Part shown: positions 1-10,366 of the stretch, piece by piece
How positions within the stretch are numbered: the first letter of the stretch is position 1
Layout of the letters: every line of letters begins with the position of its first letter
Source: Mycolicibacterium pulveris
Lineage (GTDB): Bacteria; Actinomycetota; Actinomycetes; Mycobacteriales; Mycobacteriaceae
Direction: 5' to 3'
Assembly (NCBI RefSeq): GCF_010725725.1
Contig: NZ_AP022599.1
Span: 3,162,001-3,226,000 of the forward strand
Length of the DNA: 64,000 bases
Made by a program: the position numbers and the translations under genes
The notes under the pieces: generated by a model
The model's input: the letters and a program-made list of their open reading frames with translations, nothing else
Databases searched by the model: none
Told to the model about the DNA's origin: nothing

Positions 1-783
1 CCGGCTGTTGGAGCGCACGCCCAACAACACGTCCTCCCACGCCGGCACCGGCGGCTTGCCCTTGCGGGGCCGGGCCGACTTGGTGGGGGCAGGCGGCTCG
101 GGTTCGGGCGCGGCCTGCGACACCGGGGCCTGCTGCTCGGGCGGCGTCGGCTCCTCGTGGTCGAGCTCGGCGACGGGCGCGACGGGCCGCAGCGGCCGGG
201 CGAAGTCCGGATCGATGAGCTCACAGGCGGCGTCGTCGAACGCGGTCACCGTGCCGCCGTGGGCGCCGGGAGTGAACCGGAAGTGCGCCACGTTGTCGGA
301 CATGCCGGCCTTCCACGCCAGCTGCACGGTCCAGCGGCCGTCCTCGTTGCGCCACGCGTCCCAGTTGGTCGCGTCCGGATCCAGGCCCCTGGCGATCAGG
401 GCCGTCGTCACCGTCTCGAGAAGAGTCAGCACCGAGGGGCCGTCGGCCAGCACCGGATGGGCCGCGGTGGCCAACTCGGCGGCGCGCGCACGTTCCAGCA
501 GGACGGGGTGCGCGAACCGTTCGACGCGTTCGACGTCGACGCCGGCGGCGGCCGCGACCTGTTCGACGGATGCGCCCGCTCGAATCCTGGATTGAATCTC
601 TTTGGGACGCAGCACGTTCGGAACCTCTGAATCGCTTCGTGGTTGGCTCGACGCGGCCTTGTCGCCGCGCACGGCGGCCCGCAGCCGGTCGTCTGACAAA
701 AGGGCGAACTTCTCGCCGGAGTCGGCCTCGCAGACGATGTGTTTGCCGTCGACGTCAAGCCCAACGACTTTGAGTTCTCGCAT
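1..783 (-). CDS. sepH: Septation protein SepH (DUF3071), C-terminal end cut by window
   Basis: The frame is open from the ATG at 783 to the window edge, giving 261 residues. The N-terminus MRELKVVGLDVDGKHIVCE, the acidic 'EADSGEKFALLSDDRLRAA' stretch and a central helix-turn-helix-like part (PKEIQSRIRAGASVEQVAAA) are typical of the actinobacterial DUF3071/SepH family (Rv0883c in M. tuberculosis). SepH proteins bind FtsZ and stimulate its assembly at the division site. From about residue 210 the chain becomes rich in Pro, Glu and Ala, the family's disordered linker, and the C-terminal end lies outside the window. A strong ribosome binding site (GAGGAGG) precedes the ATG. The next gene upstream on the same strand is serC, 86 bp away. 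Confidence 0.9.
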   Translation of the reverse strand, partial: MRELKVVGLDVDGKHIVCEADSGEKFALLSDDRLRAAVRGDKAASSQPRSDSEVPNVLRPKEIQSRIRAGASVEQVAAAAGVDVERVERFAHPVLLERARAAELATAAHPVLADGPSVLTLLETVTTALIARGLDPDATNWDAWRNEDGRWTVQLAWKAGMSDNVAHFRFTPGAHGGTVTAFDDAACELIDPDFARPLRPVAPVAELDHEEPTPPEQQAPVSQAAPEPEPPAPTKSARPRKGKPPVPAWEDVLLGVRSNSR

Positions 784-869
784 GCCGACCTCCTCAGGGC
801 TAGCGCCAAGCCCGATCAACCGGACCCTACTGCGTTATCTCCCCGTTACCGCGTAGACACGCGGTGAGG

Positions 870-2642
<1,773 letters not shown>

Positions 2643-2785
2643 ACACGCTTTCCTTGTGACCCACGTCACGTTGTGGCGGTGCCTGCTGGCCGGGTCACTT
2701 CGCGCGAGCGGGCCTATCAAATATGCGATACCTGCGGTACTGTGTACATCTGCCCGGTTGATGTAAACCGCACAGGAGGCTTCGT
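2643..2785. promoter_or_regulatory. Intergenic region with possible promoter and small dyads for the diiron oxygenase operon
   Basis: The 143 bp before the AurF-like gene hold a TACTGT hexamer at 2738-2743 that could be a -10 element. There is a TACC-TGC-GGTA dyad just upstream and overlapping it, and a CGGTT-N6-AACCG dyad further down, before the AGGAGG ribosome binding site. The dyads are short, so a regulator site is only a possibility. Confidence 0.3.
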
Positions 2786-3811
2786 ATGGCCCGGACACGG
2801 ATCGTCAGGCGTTGGCGTCGCAACATGGAGATCGGCGACAGCCCCGAAGACAAGGCGTACGCCGAGTTGCTCAACACGCTCTCCGAGGGGTCGGTGCGAC
2901 GCAACTTCAACCCGTACACCGACATCGACTGGGATTCCCCGGAGTTCGAGGTCATCGACAACGACCCGCGCTGGATCCTGCCGGCCACCGACCCGTTCGG
3001 GCGCCATCCCTGGTATCGGTCACAGCCGATCGAGCGGCAGATCGAGATCGGGATGTGGCGGCAGGCCAACGTCGCCAAGGTGGGGCTGCACTTCGAGTCG
3101 ATCCTGATCCGTGGGCTGATGGAGTACGCGTTCTGGACGCCCAACGGATCGCCGGAATACCGGTACTGCCTGCACGAGGCGGTCGAAGAGTGCAACCACA
3201 CCATGATGTTTCAGGAGATGGTGAACCGCATCGGCGCCGACGTGCCCGGTATGCCGCGGCTGCTCAAGTGGGTTCAGCCGGTGATCCCGTTGGTCGCCGG
3301 GCCGCTGCCGATCCCGTTCTGGTTCGGCATCCTCGCCGGGGAAGAACCGATCGACCACACGCAGAAGAATGTGCTGCGGGAGGGCCGCAAGCTGCACCCG
3401 ATCATGGAACGGGTGATGGCGATCCACGTCGCCGAGGAGGCCCGCCACATCTCGTTCGCCCACGAGTACCTGCGCAAGCGGGTCCCGCACCTGCCGCGCC
3501 GCAAGCGGTTCTGGTTGTCGCTGTATGTTCCGCTGGTCATGCGGATCCTGTGCTCGGCGATCATCGTTCCGCCGCGGGCGTTCTGGAAGGAGTTCGACAT
3601 TCCGCGCTCGGTGCGTAAGGAAGTGTTCTTCCGCTCGCCGGAGTCGCGCCAGATGCTGCGCGACATGTTCGGTGACGTTCGGATGCTGTGCCACGACACC
3701 GGGTTGATGAACCCGGTCGCGAAGCTGATGTGGCGGATCTGCAAGATCGACGGCCCGCCAAGCCGCTACCGCAGCGAGCCGGCCCGCCAGCACGTCGTCG
3801 CCGCCGCGTAA
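2786..3811 (+). CDS. Diiron oxygenase of the AurF/ferritin-like type (Rv0885 homologue)
   Basis: 341 residues. Two carboxylate-histidine motifs expected for a four-helix-bundle diiron centre are visible: HEAVEECNHTMMFQEM near residue 132 and HVAEEARHISFAHEY near residue 214, separated by a hydrophobic proline-rich stretch (VIPLVAGPLPIPFWFGIL). This pattern fits the AurF (p-aminobenzoate N-oxygenase) family. The substrate is unknown in mycobacteria. A good AGGAGG site precedes the ATG. The gene lies 23 bp before fprB in the same direction, so the ferredoxin-reductase protein FprB is an attractive electron donor for this oxygenase; that link is inference from position. Confidence 0.82.
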   Translation: MARTRIVRRWRRNMEIGDSPEDKAYAELLNTLSEGSVRRNFNPYTDIDWDSPEFEVIDNDPRWILPATDPFGRHPWYRSQPIERQIEIGMWRQANVAKVGLHFESILIRGLMEYAFWTPNGSPEYRYCLHEAVEECNHTMMFQEMVNRIGADVPGMPRLLKWVQPVIPLVAGPLPIPFWFGILAGEEPIDHTQKNVLREGRKLHPIMERVMAIHVAEEARHISFAHEYLRKRVPHLPRRKRFWLSLYVPLVMRILCSAIIVPPRAFWKEFDIPRSVRKEVFFRSPESRQMLRDMFGDVRMLCHDTGLMNPVAKLMWRICKIDGPPSRYRSEPARQHVVAAA

Positions 3812-3834
3812 CCCCAAGGACGCGGGAGACTTTC

Positions 3835-5517
3835 GTGCCCCATGTGATCACCCAGTCGTGTTGTGGCGACGGGTCGTGTGTCTTCGCCTGCCCGGTGAAC
3901 TGCATCCACCCGACACCGGACGAACCCGGCTTCGCCACCGCCGAGATGCTCTACATCGATCCGGCGGCGTGCGTCGACTGCGGCGCATGTGTGTCGGCCT
4001 GCCCGGTCGGAGCGATCGTGCCGCACACCCGATTGACACCCGAGCAGCTGCCGTTCGTCGCGCTCAACGCCGCGTTCTATCCCGAGCGCGAGGGCAAGGT
4101 ACCCCCGACGTCCAAGCTGGCGCCCGTGCCGGACGCGCCGAGGATCGATCCGCGGCCCGGTGGGCCGCTGACGGTCGCGATCGTCGGTTCCGGGCCCGCG
4201 GCGATGTATGCCGCCGACGAGCTGCTCAGCCAGCGCGGTGTGCGGGTCAACGTCTTCGAGCGGCTGCCCGCCCCGTACGGCCTGGTGCGCGCGGGCGTGG
4301 CGCCCGATCACCAGAGCACCAAACGGGTGACGCGGTTGTTCGACAAGATCGCCGACCGCCGCGGGTTCACCTTCTACCTCAACGTCGAGGTGGGATCGGA
4401 CCTCACCCACGCCGAGTTGCTGGCTCACCACCACGCGGTGCTCTACGCTGTCGGCGCACCGAACGACCGCCGCCTCGACATCCACGGGATGGGATTGCCC
4501 GGCACCGGCACCGCCACCGAGATCGTCGCGTGGTACAACGGGCATCCCGAATTCGCCGGGTTGCCAGTCGATCTCGGACACGAGCGGGTGGTCCTCATCG
4601 GCAACGGCAACGTCGCGCTCGACGTCGCCCGAATCCTCACCACGGACCCCGAAAGGCTTGCGCGTACCGACATCGCCGATCACGCGCTGGCCGCGCTGCG
4701 CGACTCGAAGGTCGCCGAGGTGGTGGTCGCCGCCCGGCGCGGTCCCGCGGATTCGGCGTTCACGCTGCCGGAGTTGATCGGGCTGTCGGCGACCTGCGAT
4801 GTGGTGCTCGACGCCGCGGACCACGAACGTGTCGCCAAGGATCTGGCCGCGGCGACCGATTCGTTGACGCGCAACAAGTTGGAGGTCTTGAGCCGGCTCG
4901 GTGACGCCGCCGCCGCGGCCACCCGGCCGCGGATTCGGTTGGCCTACCAGTTGACGCCGCGACGGGTGCTCGGCGAGCGGCGCTCTGAAGGTGTCGAGTT
5001 CACCGTGACGGGCAGCGACGACGTCCGCCGGCTCGACGCCGGGTTGGTGCTGACCTCAATCGGCTACCGCGGCAGGCCGATTCGCGATCTCCCGTTCGAT
5101 GATGCCAAGGGTGTGGTGCCCAACGACGGCGGCCGGGTGCTCGACCCGTCGACGGGTGCGCCGGTGCGCGGCAGCTACGTGGCCGGCTGGATCAAACGCG
5201 GGCCGACCGGGTTCATCGGCACCAACAAGTCCTGCGCCGCCGAGACCGTGCACCACCTGGTCGCCGACTACAACGACGGCCTGTTGCCCGATCCCGCCCG
5301 GGCCAAACCCGCCGCGCTGGACCGGCTGGTCCGAAGCCGACGGCCCGACGTGGTGGACGCGGCGGGGTGGAAGGCGATCGACGCCGCGGAGATCGCGCGC
5401 GGTGGCGAGCAGCGTCCGCGCCGGAAGTTCACCGACGCCGCCGACATGGTCGCGGTCGCGGCCGACGCGCCGCCACCGCCGTTGCGCGAGCGCGTGCTGG
5501 CCGGTTTGCGGCGCTGA
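3835..5517 (+). CDS. fprB: Ferredoxin/ferredoxin-NADP reductase FprB
   Basis: 560 residues from the GTG at 3835 (M. tuberculosis FprB is 575). The N-terminus is a bacterial 7Fe/8Fe-type ferredoxin: Cys9, Cys10, Cys15, Cys19 and Cys23 in the first cluster region, then CVDCGACVSACP with Cys46, 49, 52 and 56. From about residue 110 it is an adrenodoxin-reductase-like flavoprotein, with VAIVGSGPAAMYAA as the FAD site and IGNGNVALDVARIL as the NADPH site. It transfers electrons from NADPH, via FAD and its own Fe-S clusters, to oxygenases or P450s. The ORF is open upstream to 3688, but that part overlaps the AurF-like gene and encodes no conserved sequence. Confidence 0.93.
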   Translation: MPHVITQSCCGDGSCVFACPVNCIHPTPDEPGFATAEMLYIDPAACVDCGACVSACPVGAIVPHTRLTPEQLPFVALNAAFYPEREGKVPPTSKLAPVPDAPRIDPRPGGPLTVAIVGSGPAAMYAADELLSQRGVRVNVFERLPAPYGLVRAGVAPDHQSTKRVTRLFDKIADRRGFTFYLNVEVGSDLTHAELLAHHHAVLYAVGAPNDRRLDIHGMGLPGTGTATEIVAWYNGHPEFAGLPVDLGHERVVLIGNGNVALDVARILTTDPERLARTDIADHALAALRDSKVAEVVVAARRGPADSAFTLPELIGLSATCDVVLDAADHERVAKDLAAATDSLTRNKLEVLSRLGDAAAAATRPRIRLAYQLTPRRVLGERRSEGVEFTVTGSDDVRRLDAGLVLTSIGYRGRPIRDLPFDDAKGVVPNDGGRVLDPSTGAPVRGSYVAGWIKRGPTGFIGTNKSCAAETVHHLVADYNDGLLPDPARAKPAALDRLVRSRRPDVVDAAGWKAIDAAEIARGGEQRPRRKFTDAADMVAVAADAPPPPLRERVLAGLRR

Positions 5518-5620
5518 CACGGCGCTTATTTGGCGCTTATCTGGCGCCGAAAGTTCGGTTCGTGACGGAATTCCGCCGATTCTCGTCATAAACCGTACGT
5601 TCGGCGGTATAGCAAACAGC

Positions 5621-8323
5621 ATGAACGCTTCGGCATACGTCGGTCGGGTCGGAAGTCTGGCAGTGGCGCTGGGGGTCGGTCTCGCGGTGGCCACCGGGTA
5701 CGGCTCGGGAACCGCGTGGGCCGATCCGTCCGAGCCGGGCGCGTCGAGCGCAGAGTCGGCGGCGTCGGAAGTGTCGAATGCCGGCAATGCGGAAGCGGCG
5801 GAACCGGCCGCGACGGAGGACGTCGACGCAGACGCCGAGCCGGAGGCCGAAGACGAGCCTGAGCCGGACCCCGAGGACGCATTCGAGCCGGAGCTCGATG
5901 ACGAGCCCGAACCCGAGTCGGGCATCGACGACGAGGTCGAAGCTGAGCCCGAGCCGGAGAGCGACGTCGAGCCCGCGATCGAGCAATCCGACGGCAGCGA
6001 CGGGACGGTCCCCGAAGAGCCCGACGAAGCGCACCCGGCCGCGATGAACAACACCGGCCGGCTCGACGTCGACGACGACATCGCCGACGAGGTGTCGGTC
6101 GATGAGCCCGCCGACGTCTCGATGCCCGCCACCGCCGAAGTGTCGATCACGTCGTCTGCCGCCCCGACCGAGTCGCCGAGCGCAGCGACGACCAACCCGC
6201 TGAACGCACCCGCGTTTCCCTCGCTTCGGCTGTGGCCCACCGCGTTCGACCCGGCCACCGCCATCACCTATGTGACGGGCATCGCGGTCAGCCTCGTCAA
6301 CGCCGTGCTGGCGCCGTTCACCGCCGGCCTGCCCGCACCGCCCAGCGGCCCGCCGACCGTGTGGACGCTGCTGGCGTGGGTGCGGCGCGAACTCTTCAAC
6401 ACCACGCCCAATATCTCGGCCGAACTGCCGCCCTACACACAGAGTCTCGTCGACGGCGAGGTGATCATCACCGGCAACGTCGGCATCACCGATCCCGACG
6501 GCGACCCGATGACCTTCACCGTCGTCGGCAGGCCGCTCAACGGCGGTGTGGTCGACGTCGACGCCGAGGGCAACTTCACCTACCGGCCGATGAACGCGAT
6601 GGCCGCGGTCGGCGGCTGGGACTCGTTCACGGTGGTGGCCGACGATCAGGCGGCGGGCCTGCACGTCCACGGTCTCGGCGGGCTGTTGCAGTTCGTGCCG
6701 ATCGTGGGCAACCTGGTGTACCCCGGTGGCGGGCACCGCGCGACCCGAACCATCACCGTCAACGTCACCCGCGTCGAGGGAGTCGATCTGTCCTTCCCTG
6801 ACGAATTCCATTGGGGCGTCGCACATTCGGGGTTCCAGGCTGAAGGAGGGCCCGGGGTTCCGATGGACGTGAACTCCGACTGGTACCGGTGGACGCACGA
6901 CCCGTTCAACCAGCTGTTGGGGTTGACCAGAGGGGTGCCGGAAGACGGGCCGGGTGCCTACCTCAAGTACGACGACGACGCCGAGCTGGCTCGCGAAGAG
7001 CTCGGCATGAACACTTTCCGGATGGGTATCGAGTGGAGCCGCATTTTCCCGAATTCCACTGCATCGGTGGATATTTCGGATGAAGGTGGCACGATCAGCC
7101 TGGCCGATCTGGAGGCGCTCGACGCGCTGGCCAACCAGGACGAGGTCGAGCATTACCGCAACGTGCTGGCGTCACTGCGCGCGCACGACCTCGAGCCCAT
7201 GGTCACCGTCACCCACTTCACCATGCCGGTGTGGGTGCACGACCCGGCCACGACGCGGCTACTGGTCCAGTTCGGGTTGCCCGCGCACTCGGCCGGCTGG
7301 CTGTCGCCGTCCACCCCCGTCGAGTTCGAGAAGTACGCGGCCTATCTGGCTTGGAAGTACGGCGATCAGGTCGACCACTGGGTGACGCTGAACGAACCGT
7401 TCCCGCCGATCCTCACCCAGTACCTGTCGCCGCCGATCCCCGGCAGCCCGATCCCGTACTGGCCACCGGGGATCGTGCGGCCCGACCTGGCCGCCACCTT
7501 CCTGGTCAACCAGGCCACGGGGCACGTGGCGGCCTACGACGCGATCCACAGTTGGGACACCACCTCGGCGACCGATGGGCAGCCCGCGGCGTTCGTCGGG
7601 TTCAGCAACAACATGATTCCCGCGCGCCCGGCCAACCCGAACAACCCGCTCGACGTGCAGGCCGCCGACGCGTGGAACCAGTACTACAACCACTGGTTCC
7701 CCAACGCCGTGATCGACGGGTGGGTGGACGCCAACTTCGACGGCATCAAGACACCTGACGAAATCCACCCCGGGTTCATGGACAAGGTCGACTTCCTGGG
7801 CGTGCAGTACTACGGCTCCTCACCGATGCAGGGCTTCGGGCTGGCGCCGATCCCGGGAATCCCGTTCCTGCAAGGCATTCCCGTCCAGTGCTCGCCGAGC
7901 TCGCCCTCGTGCAGCGACTTCAACCAGCCCACCGACCCGGGTGGGTTCCGCGAGGTGCTCGAGGTCGCGGCGTCCTACGGCAAGCCGCTCTGGATCACCG
8001 AGAACGGCATCGCCGACGCGGGTGACTCGAAACGACCGCCGTATCTGACCAACCACATCGCGGTCGTGCAGGACCTCGTCGCGCACGGCACGGACATCCG
8101 CGGCTACACGTACTGGTCGTTCGTCGACAACCTCGAGTGGGCGCACGGCTACGACCTGCACTTCGGGCTCTACGGATCCGATCCGACCACGCCCGAGCTC
8201 GAACGCACGCCGAAACCCGACAGCATCGCGGCCATCAGCGCCATCACCGGCACCAACGCGCTGCCGATCGGGCTGCTGGAGATGTACGTGCCCGGCGGGG
8301 CCGCGGCTACTGCATCTGCTTGA
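5621..8323 (+). CDS. Large acidic secreted protein with cadherin/VCBS-like repeat and GH1 beta-glucosidase domain
   Basis: 900 residues. A signal peptide is visible (GRVGSLAVALGVGLAVATG, cleavage near TAWA|DP). Residues about 35-160 are a low-complexity stretch dominated by Glu, Asp, Pro and Ala. Residues about 270-385 hold a cadherin-like 'GNVGITDPDGDPMTFTVVG' repeat often found in large exported proteins of fast-growing mycobacteria. From about residue 389 it is glycoside hydrolase family 1: FHWGVAHSGFQAEGG, GIEWSRIFPN, TLNEP with the acid/base Glu at about 592, and ITENG with the nucleophile Glu at about 794, closing with YWSFVDNLEWAHGY. A retaining beta-glycosidase acting outside the cell or on the cell surface is expected; the sugar substrate cannot be read from sequence. 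The frame runs on upstream to 5099, but that part is a shadow of fprB. The stop overlaps the convergent VOC gene by 17 bp. Confidence 0.85.
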   Translation: MNASAYVGRVGSLAVALGVGLAVATGYGSGTAWADPSEPGASSAESAASEVSNAGNAEAAEPAATEDVDADAEPEAEDEPEPDPEDAFEPELDDEPEPESGIDDEVEAEPEPESDVEPAIEQSDGSDGTVPEEPDEAHPAAMNNTGRLDVDDDIADEVSVDEPADVSMPATAEVSITSSAAPTESPSAATTNPLNAPAFPSLRLWPTAFDPATAITYVTGIAVSLVNAVLAPFTAGLPAPPSGPPTVWTLLAWVRRELFNTTPNISAELPPYTQSLVDGEVIITGNVGITDPDGDPMTFTVVGRPLNGGVVDVDAEGNFTYRPMNAMAAVGGWDSFTVVADDQAAGLHVHGLGGLLQFVPIVGNLVYPGGGHRATRTITVNVTRVEGVDLSFPDEFHWGVAHSGFQAEGGPGVPMDVNSDWYRWTHDPFNQLLGLTRGVPEDGPGAYLKYDDDAELAREELGMNTFRMGIEWSRIFPNSTASVDISDEGGTISLADLEALDALANQDEVEHYRNVLASLRAHDLEPMVTVTHFTMPVWVHDPATTRLLVQFGLPAHSAGWLSPSTPVEFEKYAAYLAWKYGDQVDHWVTLNEPFPPILTQYLSPPIPGSPIPYWPPGIVRPDLAATFLVNQATGHVAAYDAIHSWDTTSATDGQPAAFVGFSNNMIPARPANPNNPLDVQAADAWNQYYNHWFPNAVIDGWVDANFDGIKTPDEIHPGFMDKVDFLGVQYYGSSPMQGFGLAPIPGIPFLQGIPVQCSPSSPSCSDFNQPTDPGGFREVLEVAASYGKPLWITENGIADAGDSKRPPYLTNHIAVVQDLVAHGTDIRGYTYWSFVDNLEWAHGYDLHFGLYGSDPTTPELERTPKPDSIAAISAITGTNALPIGLLEMYVPGGAAATASA

Positions 8324-8762
8324 CCGCTTGGTCGATCTCCTCCTGGCTGACTTCGCGCACCGGCTGACCCAGCGACCACATGTGACCGAACGGGTCGCGC
8401 ACCTCGCCGTACCGGTCGCCCCAGAACATGTCGTCGAGCGGCATGACGACGGTGGCGCCGGCGTCGACGGCCTGCTGGAACTTGGCGTCCACATCCGTGA
8501 CGGTGAGGTGGATGGTGACCGGCGAGCCGCCCAACGCCTCCGGCGTCACCGACTTGCCGTCGTTCATGTCGGGGAAGTCGTCGTTGAGCATGACCATCGT
8601 CCCGTTGATCCGCAGCGCGGCGTGGAACAACCGCTTGCCGTCGGGCGCGGGCACCCGGCCCAGTTCCTCGGCGTCGAACGCCTTGACGTAGAAATCGATC
8701 GCCGCCGCGCCGTCGCTGACTGTGAGCATCGGGGATACGGCGGGCTGAACTTCAATTGCCAT
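8307..8762 (-). CDS. VOC/glyoxalase-fold protein (Rv0887c homologue)
   Basis: 151 residues starting at the ATG at 8762, behind an AGGAG site. The sequence has the two beta-alpha-beta-beta-beta modules of the vicinal oxygen chelate fold and resembles the PhnB/YdcE-like group (AIDFYVKAFDAEELGR, PVTIHLTVTDVDAKFQQAVDAG, DRYGEVRDPFGHMWSLG). Members of this group bind small molecules or metals, and no reaction can be assigned. The frame is open upstream to 8849 but the extension is arginine/histidine-rich and unlikely. The gene converges on the GH1 gene with overlapping 3' ends. Confidence 0.85.
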   Translation of the reverse strand: MAIEVQPAVSPMLTVSDGAAAIDFYVKAFDAEELGRVPAPDGKRLFHAALRINGTMVMLNDDFPDMNDGKSVTPEALGGSPVTIHLTVTDVDAKFQQAVDAGATVVMPLDDMFWGDRYGEVRDPFGHMWSLGQPVREVSQEEIDQAVKQMQ

Positions 8763-8868
8763 GGGCACTCCTAGGTGTGTGATTTCGTGCGGGCGACGAT
8801 GTGCAGACCCGCCGCGCCGGCGGATCTCATCGCGCCCCGGCCCATGCAATCACCGGGCACCGACAAAT

Positions 8869-9693
8869 TCAGCCGGCGAAGACGCGCACCCAGTCCACGA
8901 GCATCTCGGCGGGGTAGTTGCCACCTGCGGGGTCACCGCCGCCGGAGCCGGCGACCGCGAGGTTGAGCACCGGGAACATCGAGTACCCCGGATGATTGAA
9001 CGGCCAGTGTTCGATCGAGTAGGCGGGCACCTCGAAGTACGGCTCTTTGCCCGGGGCGTAGTCCTGCCAGAAGTACATCCCCGCGTCGGTCCAGCTCATC
9101 CGCCAGGTGTGCCAATTGCTGTCCACCGGATAGGGCTGGGTGGCGAACGAGGTGCCGTCCAGCAGCGCGTGCACCGTGGACCCCGAGGGCCAGTCCTGGT
9201 TGCCGTACCACTCGACCAGGTCGACCTCCCCGCCGACCGCCGGATGGTCGTTCATCAGCCACCACGCCGGCCAACAGCCGTTGGTCAGGCAGTTGAACTT
9301 GATGCGGGCTTCCCAGGTGGTGTTGATCGGTCCCCACCACCGGCCCTGGACCTTGCCCGACACGTACTTGCCGTCGTCGTTGCGCGTCGCGCGGATGACG
9401 AGGTTGGAGTTGCCGTCGAGAAAGACGTGCTCGCGGCTGTCGCGGTACTGCCCCATGTTCTCCGGCCGGTCCCAGAACACCGGGTTCTTGATCGTTTCGC
9501 GGGCCTTGGCGATCGACCACTTCGACGGGTCGGGGGCTGAACCCGCAGGTCCATCGAACTCGTCGACGAACAGGAACGCCCCGGTCTGGCCGGCCGGCGC
9601 CGGTTGCGCGTGGACTCTGGGCAGGGGCACAGCCGTCGCCAACAGGCCGAATCCGGTCATCAGCATCATCTTGCGGCGGTCAATCTGCGGCAT
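8869..9693 (-). CDS. Exported glycoside hydrolase family 16 (beta-glucanase-like)
   Basis: 274 residues. The N-terminus IDRRKMMLMTGFGLLATAVP has paired arginines followed by a hydrophobic stretch and an A-x-A-like site (VHAQ), so export by Sec or Tat is likely. The GH16 catalytic signature is intact: GGEVDLVEWYG with Glu156 as nucleophile and Glu161 as acid/base. Aromatic residues in GRWWGPINTTWEARIKF and WPAWWLMND line the usual glucan cleft. Hydrolysis of beta-1,3/1,4-linked glucans is the family's general activity; a related exported GH16 (Rv0315) exists in M. tuberculosis. It stands close to the secreted GH1 protein, which suggests a local set of extracellular glycan-active enzymes. Confidence 0.88.
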   Translation of the reverse strand: MPQIDRRKMMLMTGFGLLATAVPLPRVHAQPAPAGQTGAFLFVDEFDGPAGSAPDPSKWSIAKARETIKNPVFWDRPENMGQYRDSREHVFLDGNSNLVIRATRNDDGKYVSGKVQGRWWGPINTTWEARIKFNCLTNGCWPAWWLMNDHPAVGGEVDLVEWYGNQDWPSGSTVHALLDGTSFATQPYPVDSNWHTWRMSWTDAGMYFWQDYAPGKEPYFEVPAYSIEHWPFNHPGYSMFPVLNLAVAGSGGGDPAGGNYPAEMLVDWVRVFAG

Positions 9694-9757
9694 CCGACCA
9701 CCTTAGAAGCCCGGGCAGGGGTTTTGCGGAATTTCGCCGCGCCCAAGTGTCGCCGGG

Positions 9758-10366
9758 TCACACCACCGAGAACGACGGCGGCAGGCCCGCGCGGCCCGTC
9801 AGCGCCAGCAGCACCGCCTCACCGTGCCCGGTCGCGACGGCCACCTGCGTCGCCAACTCCGCCGCCTCGGTGAGCACCTCGGGCGGCAGCACCAGCGGAA
9901 TGTCAACGGCGCGAGCGATATCCAACCCGTGCACGGCCAGCTCGAATACCCGGGTCGGCAGATAGGTGTACAGCCGGATGCCCAATCCGCCGATCACCTC
10001 GATCAGCGGGTCGTCGACGGTCTGCAGGTCGCGCAGGGCCTGTGTCATCAACGCGTCGACCGCACCGGCCGGGTCGTCCCCGAGGGCCCTGCCGGCCTGC
10101 CGTCCCCGTTCGGCGACCGCGGCCGGGTCGATGCCCAGCGCCGACGCGCTGACCCGCACGTAGTACTCCGCGGCGGTGGTGACGTCCTCGGATTTCGCGG
10201 TGGTCTTCAGGTAGCTGCTGACGGTGCTCAGCGAACGCGAGGCGTGTCCGACGAGCGCGCGGACATCCCAGTCGCCCAGGCCCAGCGTGTCCCATGCGTC
10301 GGGCGGGATCTCCCGGACCAGATCCACGAAACACCTTGCCGCCGAGGCGAAGACCGCTGTCCTCAC
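9758..10366 (-). CDS. Mycothiol-dependent maleylpyruvate isomerase-like (DinB-fold) protein
   Basis: 202 residues from a GTG at 10366, whose last two bases overlap the citA stop (GTGA). The N-terminal DinB-like metal-binding domain shows the family pattern: LGDWDVRALVGHASRS with the first metal histidine and, near residue 140, FELAVHGLDIARA with the Glu-x3-His pair. Relatives are mycothiol-dependent metalloenzymes; the substrate here is unknown. The longer frame to 10486 is shadow sequence inside citA. The tight overlap with citA implies co-transcription and translational coupling. Confidence 0.83.
   Translation of the reverse strand: MRTAVFASAARCFVDLVREIPPDAWDTLGLGDWDVRALVGHASRSLSTVSSYLKTTAKSEDVTTAAEYYVRVSASALGIDPAAVAERGRQAGRALGDDPAGAVDALMTQALRDLQTVDDPLIEVIGGLGIRLYTYLPTRVFELAVHGLDIARAVDIPLVLPPEVLTEAAELATQVAVATGHGEAVLLALTGRAGLPPSFSVV

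Noticed and set aside
5099..5620. Open frame in front of the GH1 gene that would make a 1074-residue protein
   Set aside because: It lies in another frame over fprB, has arginine/proline-rich shadow composition, and the signal peptide begins only at 5621.
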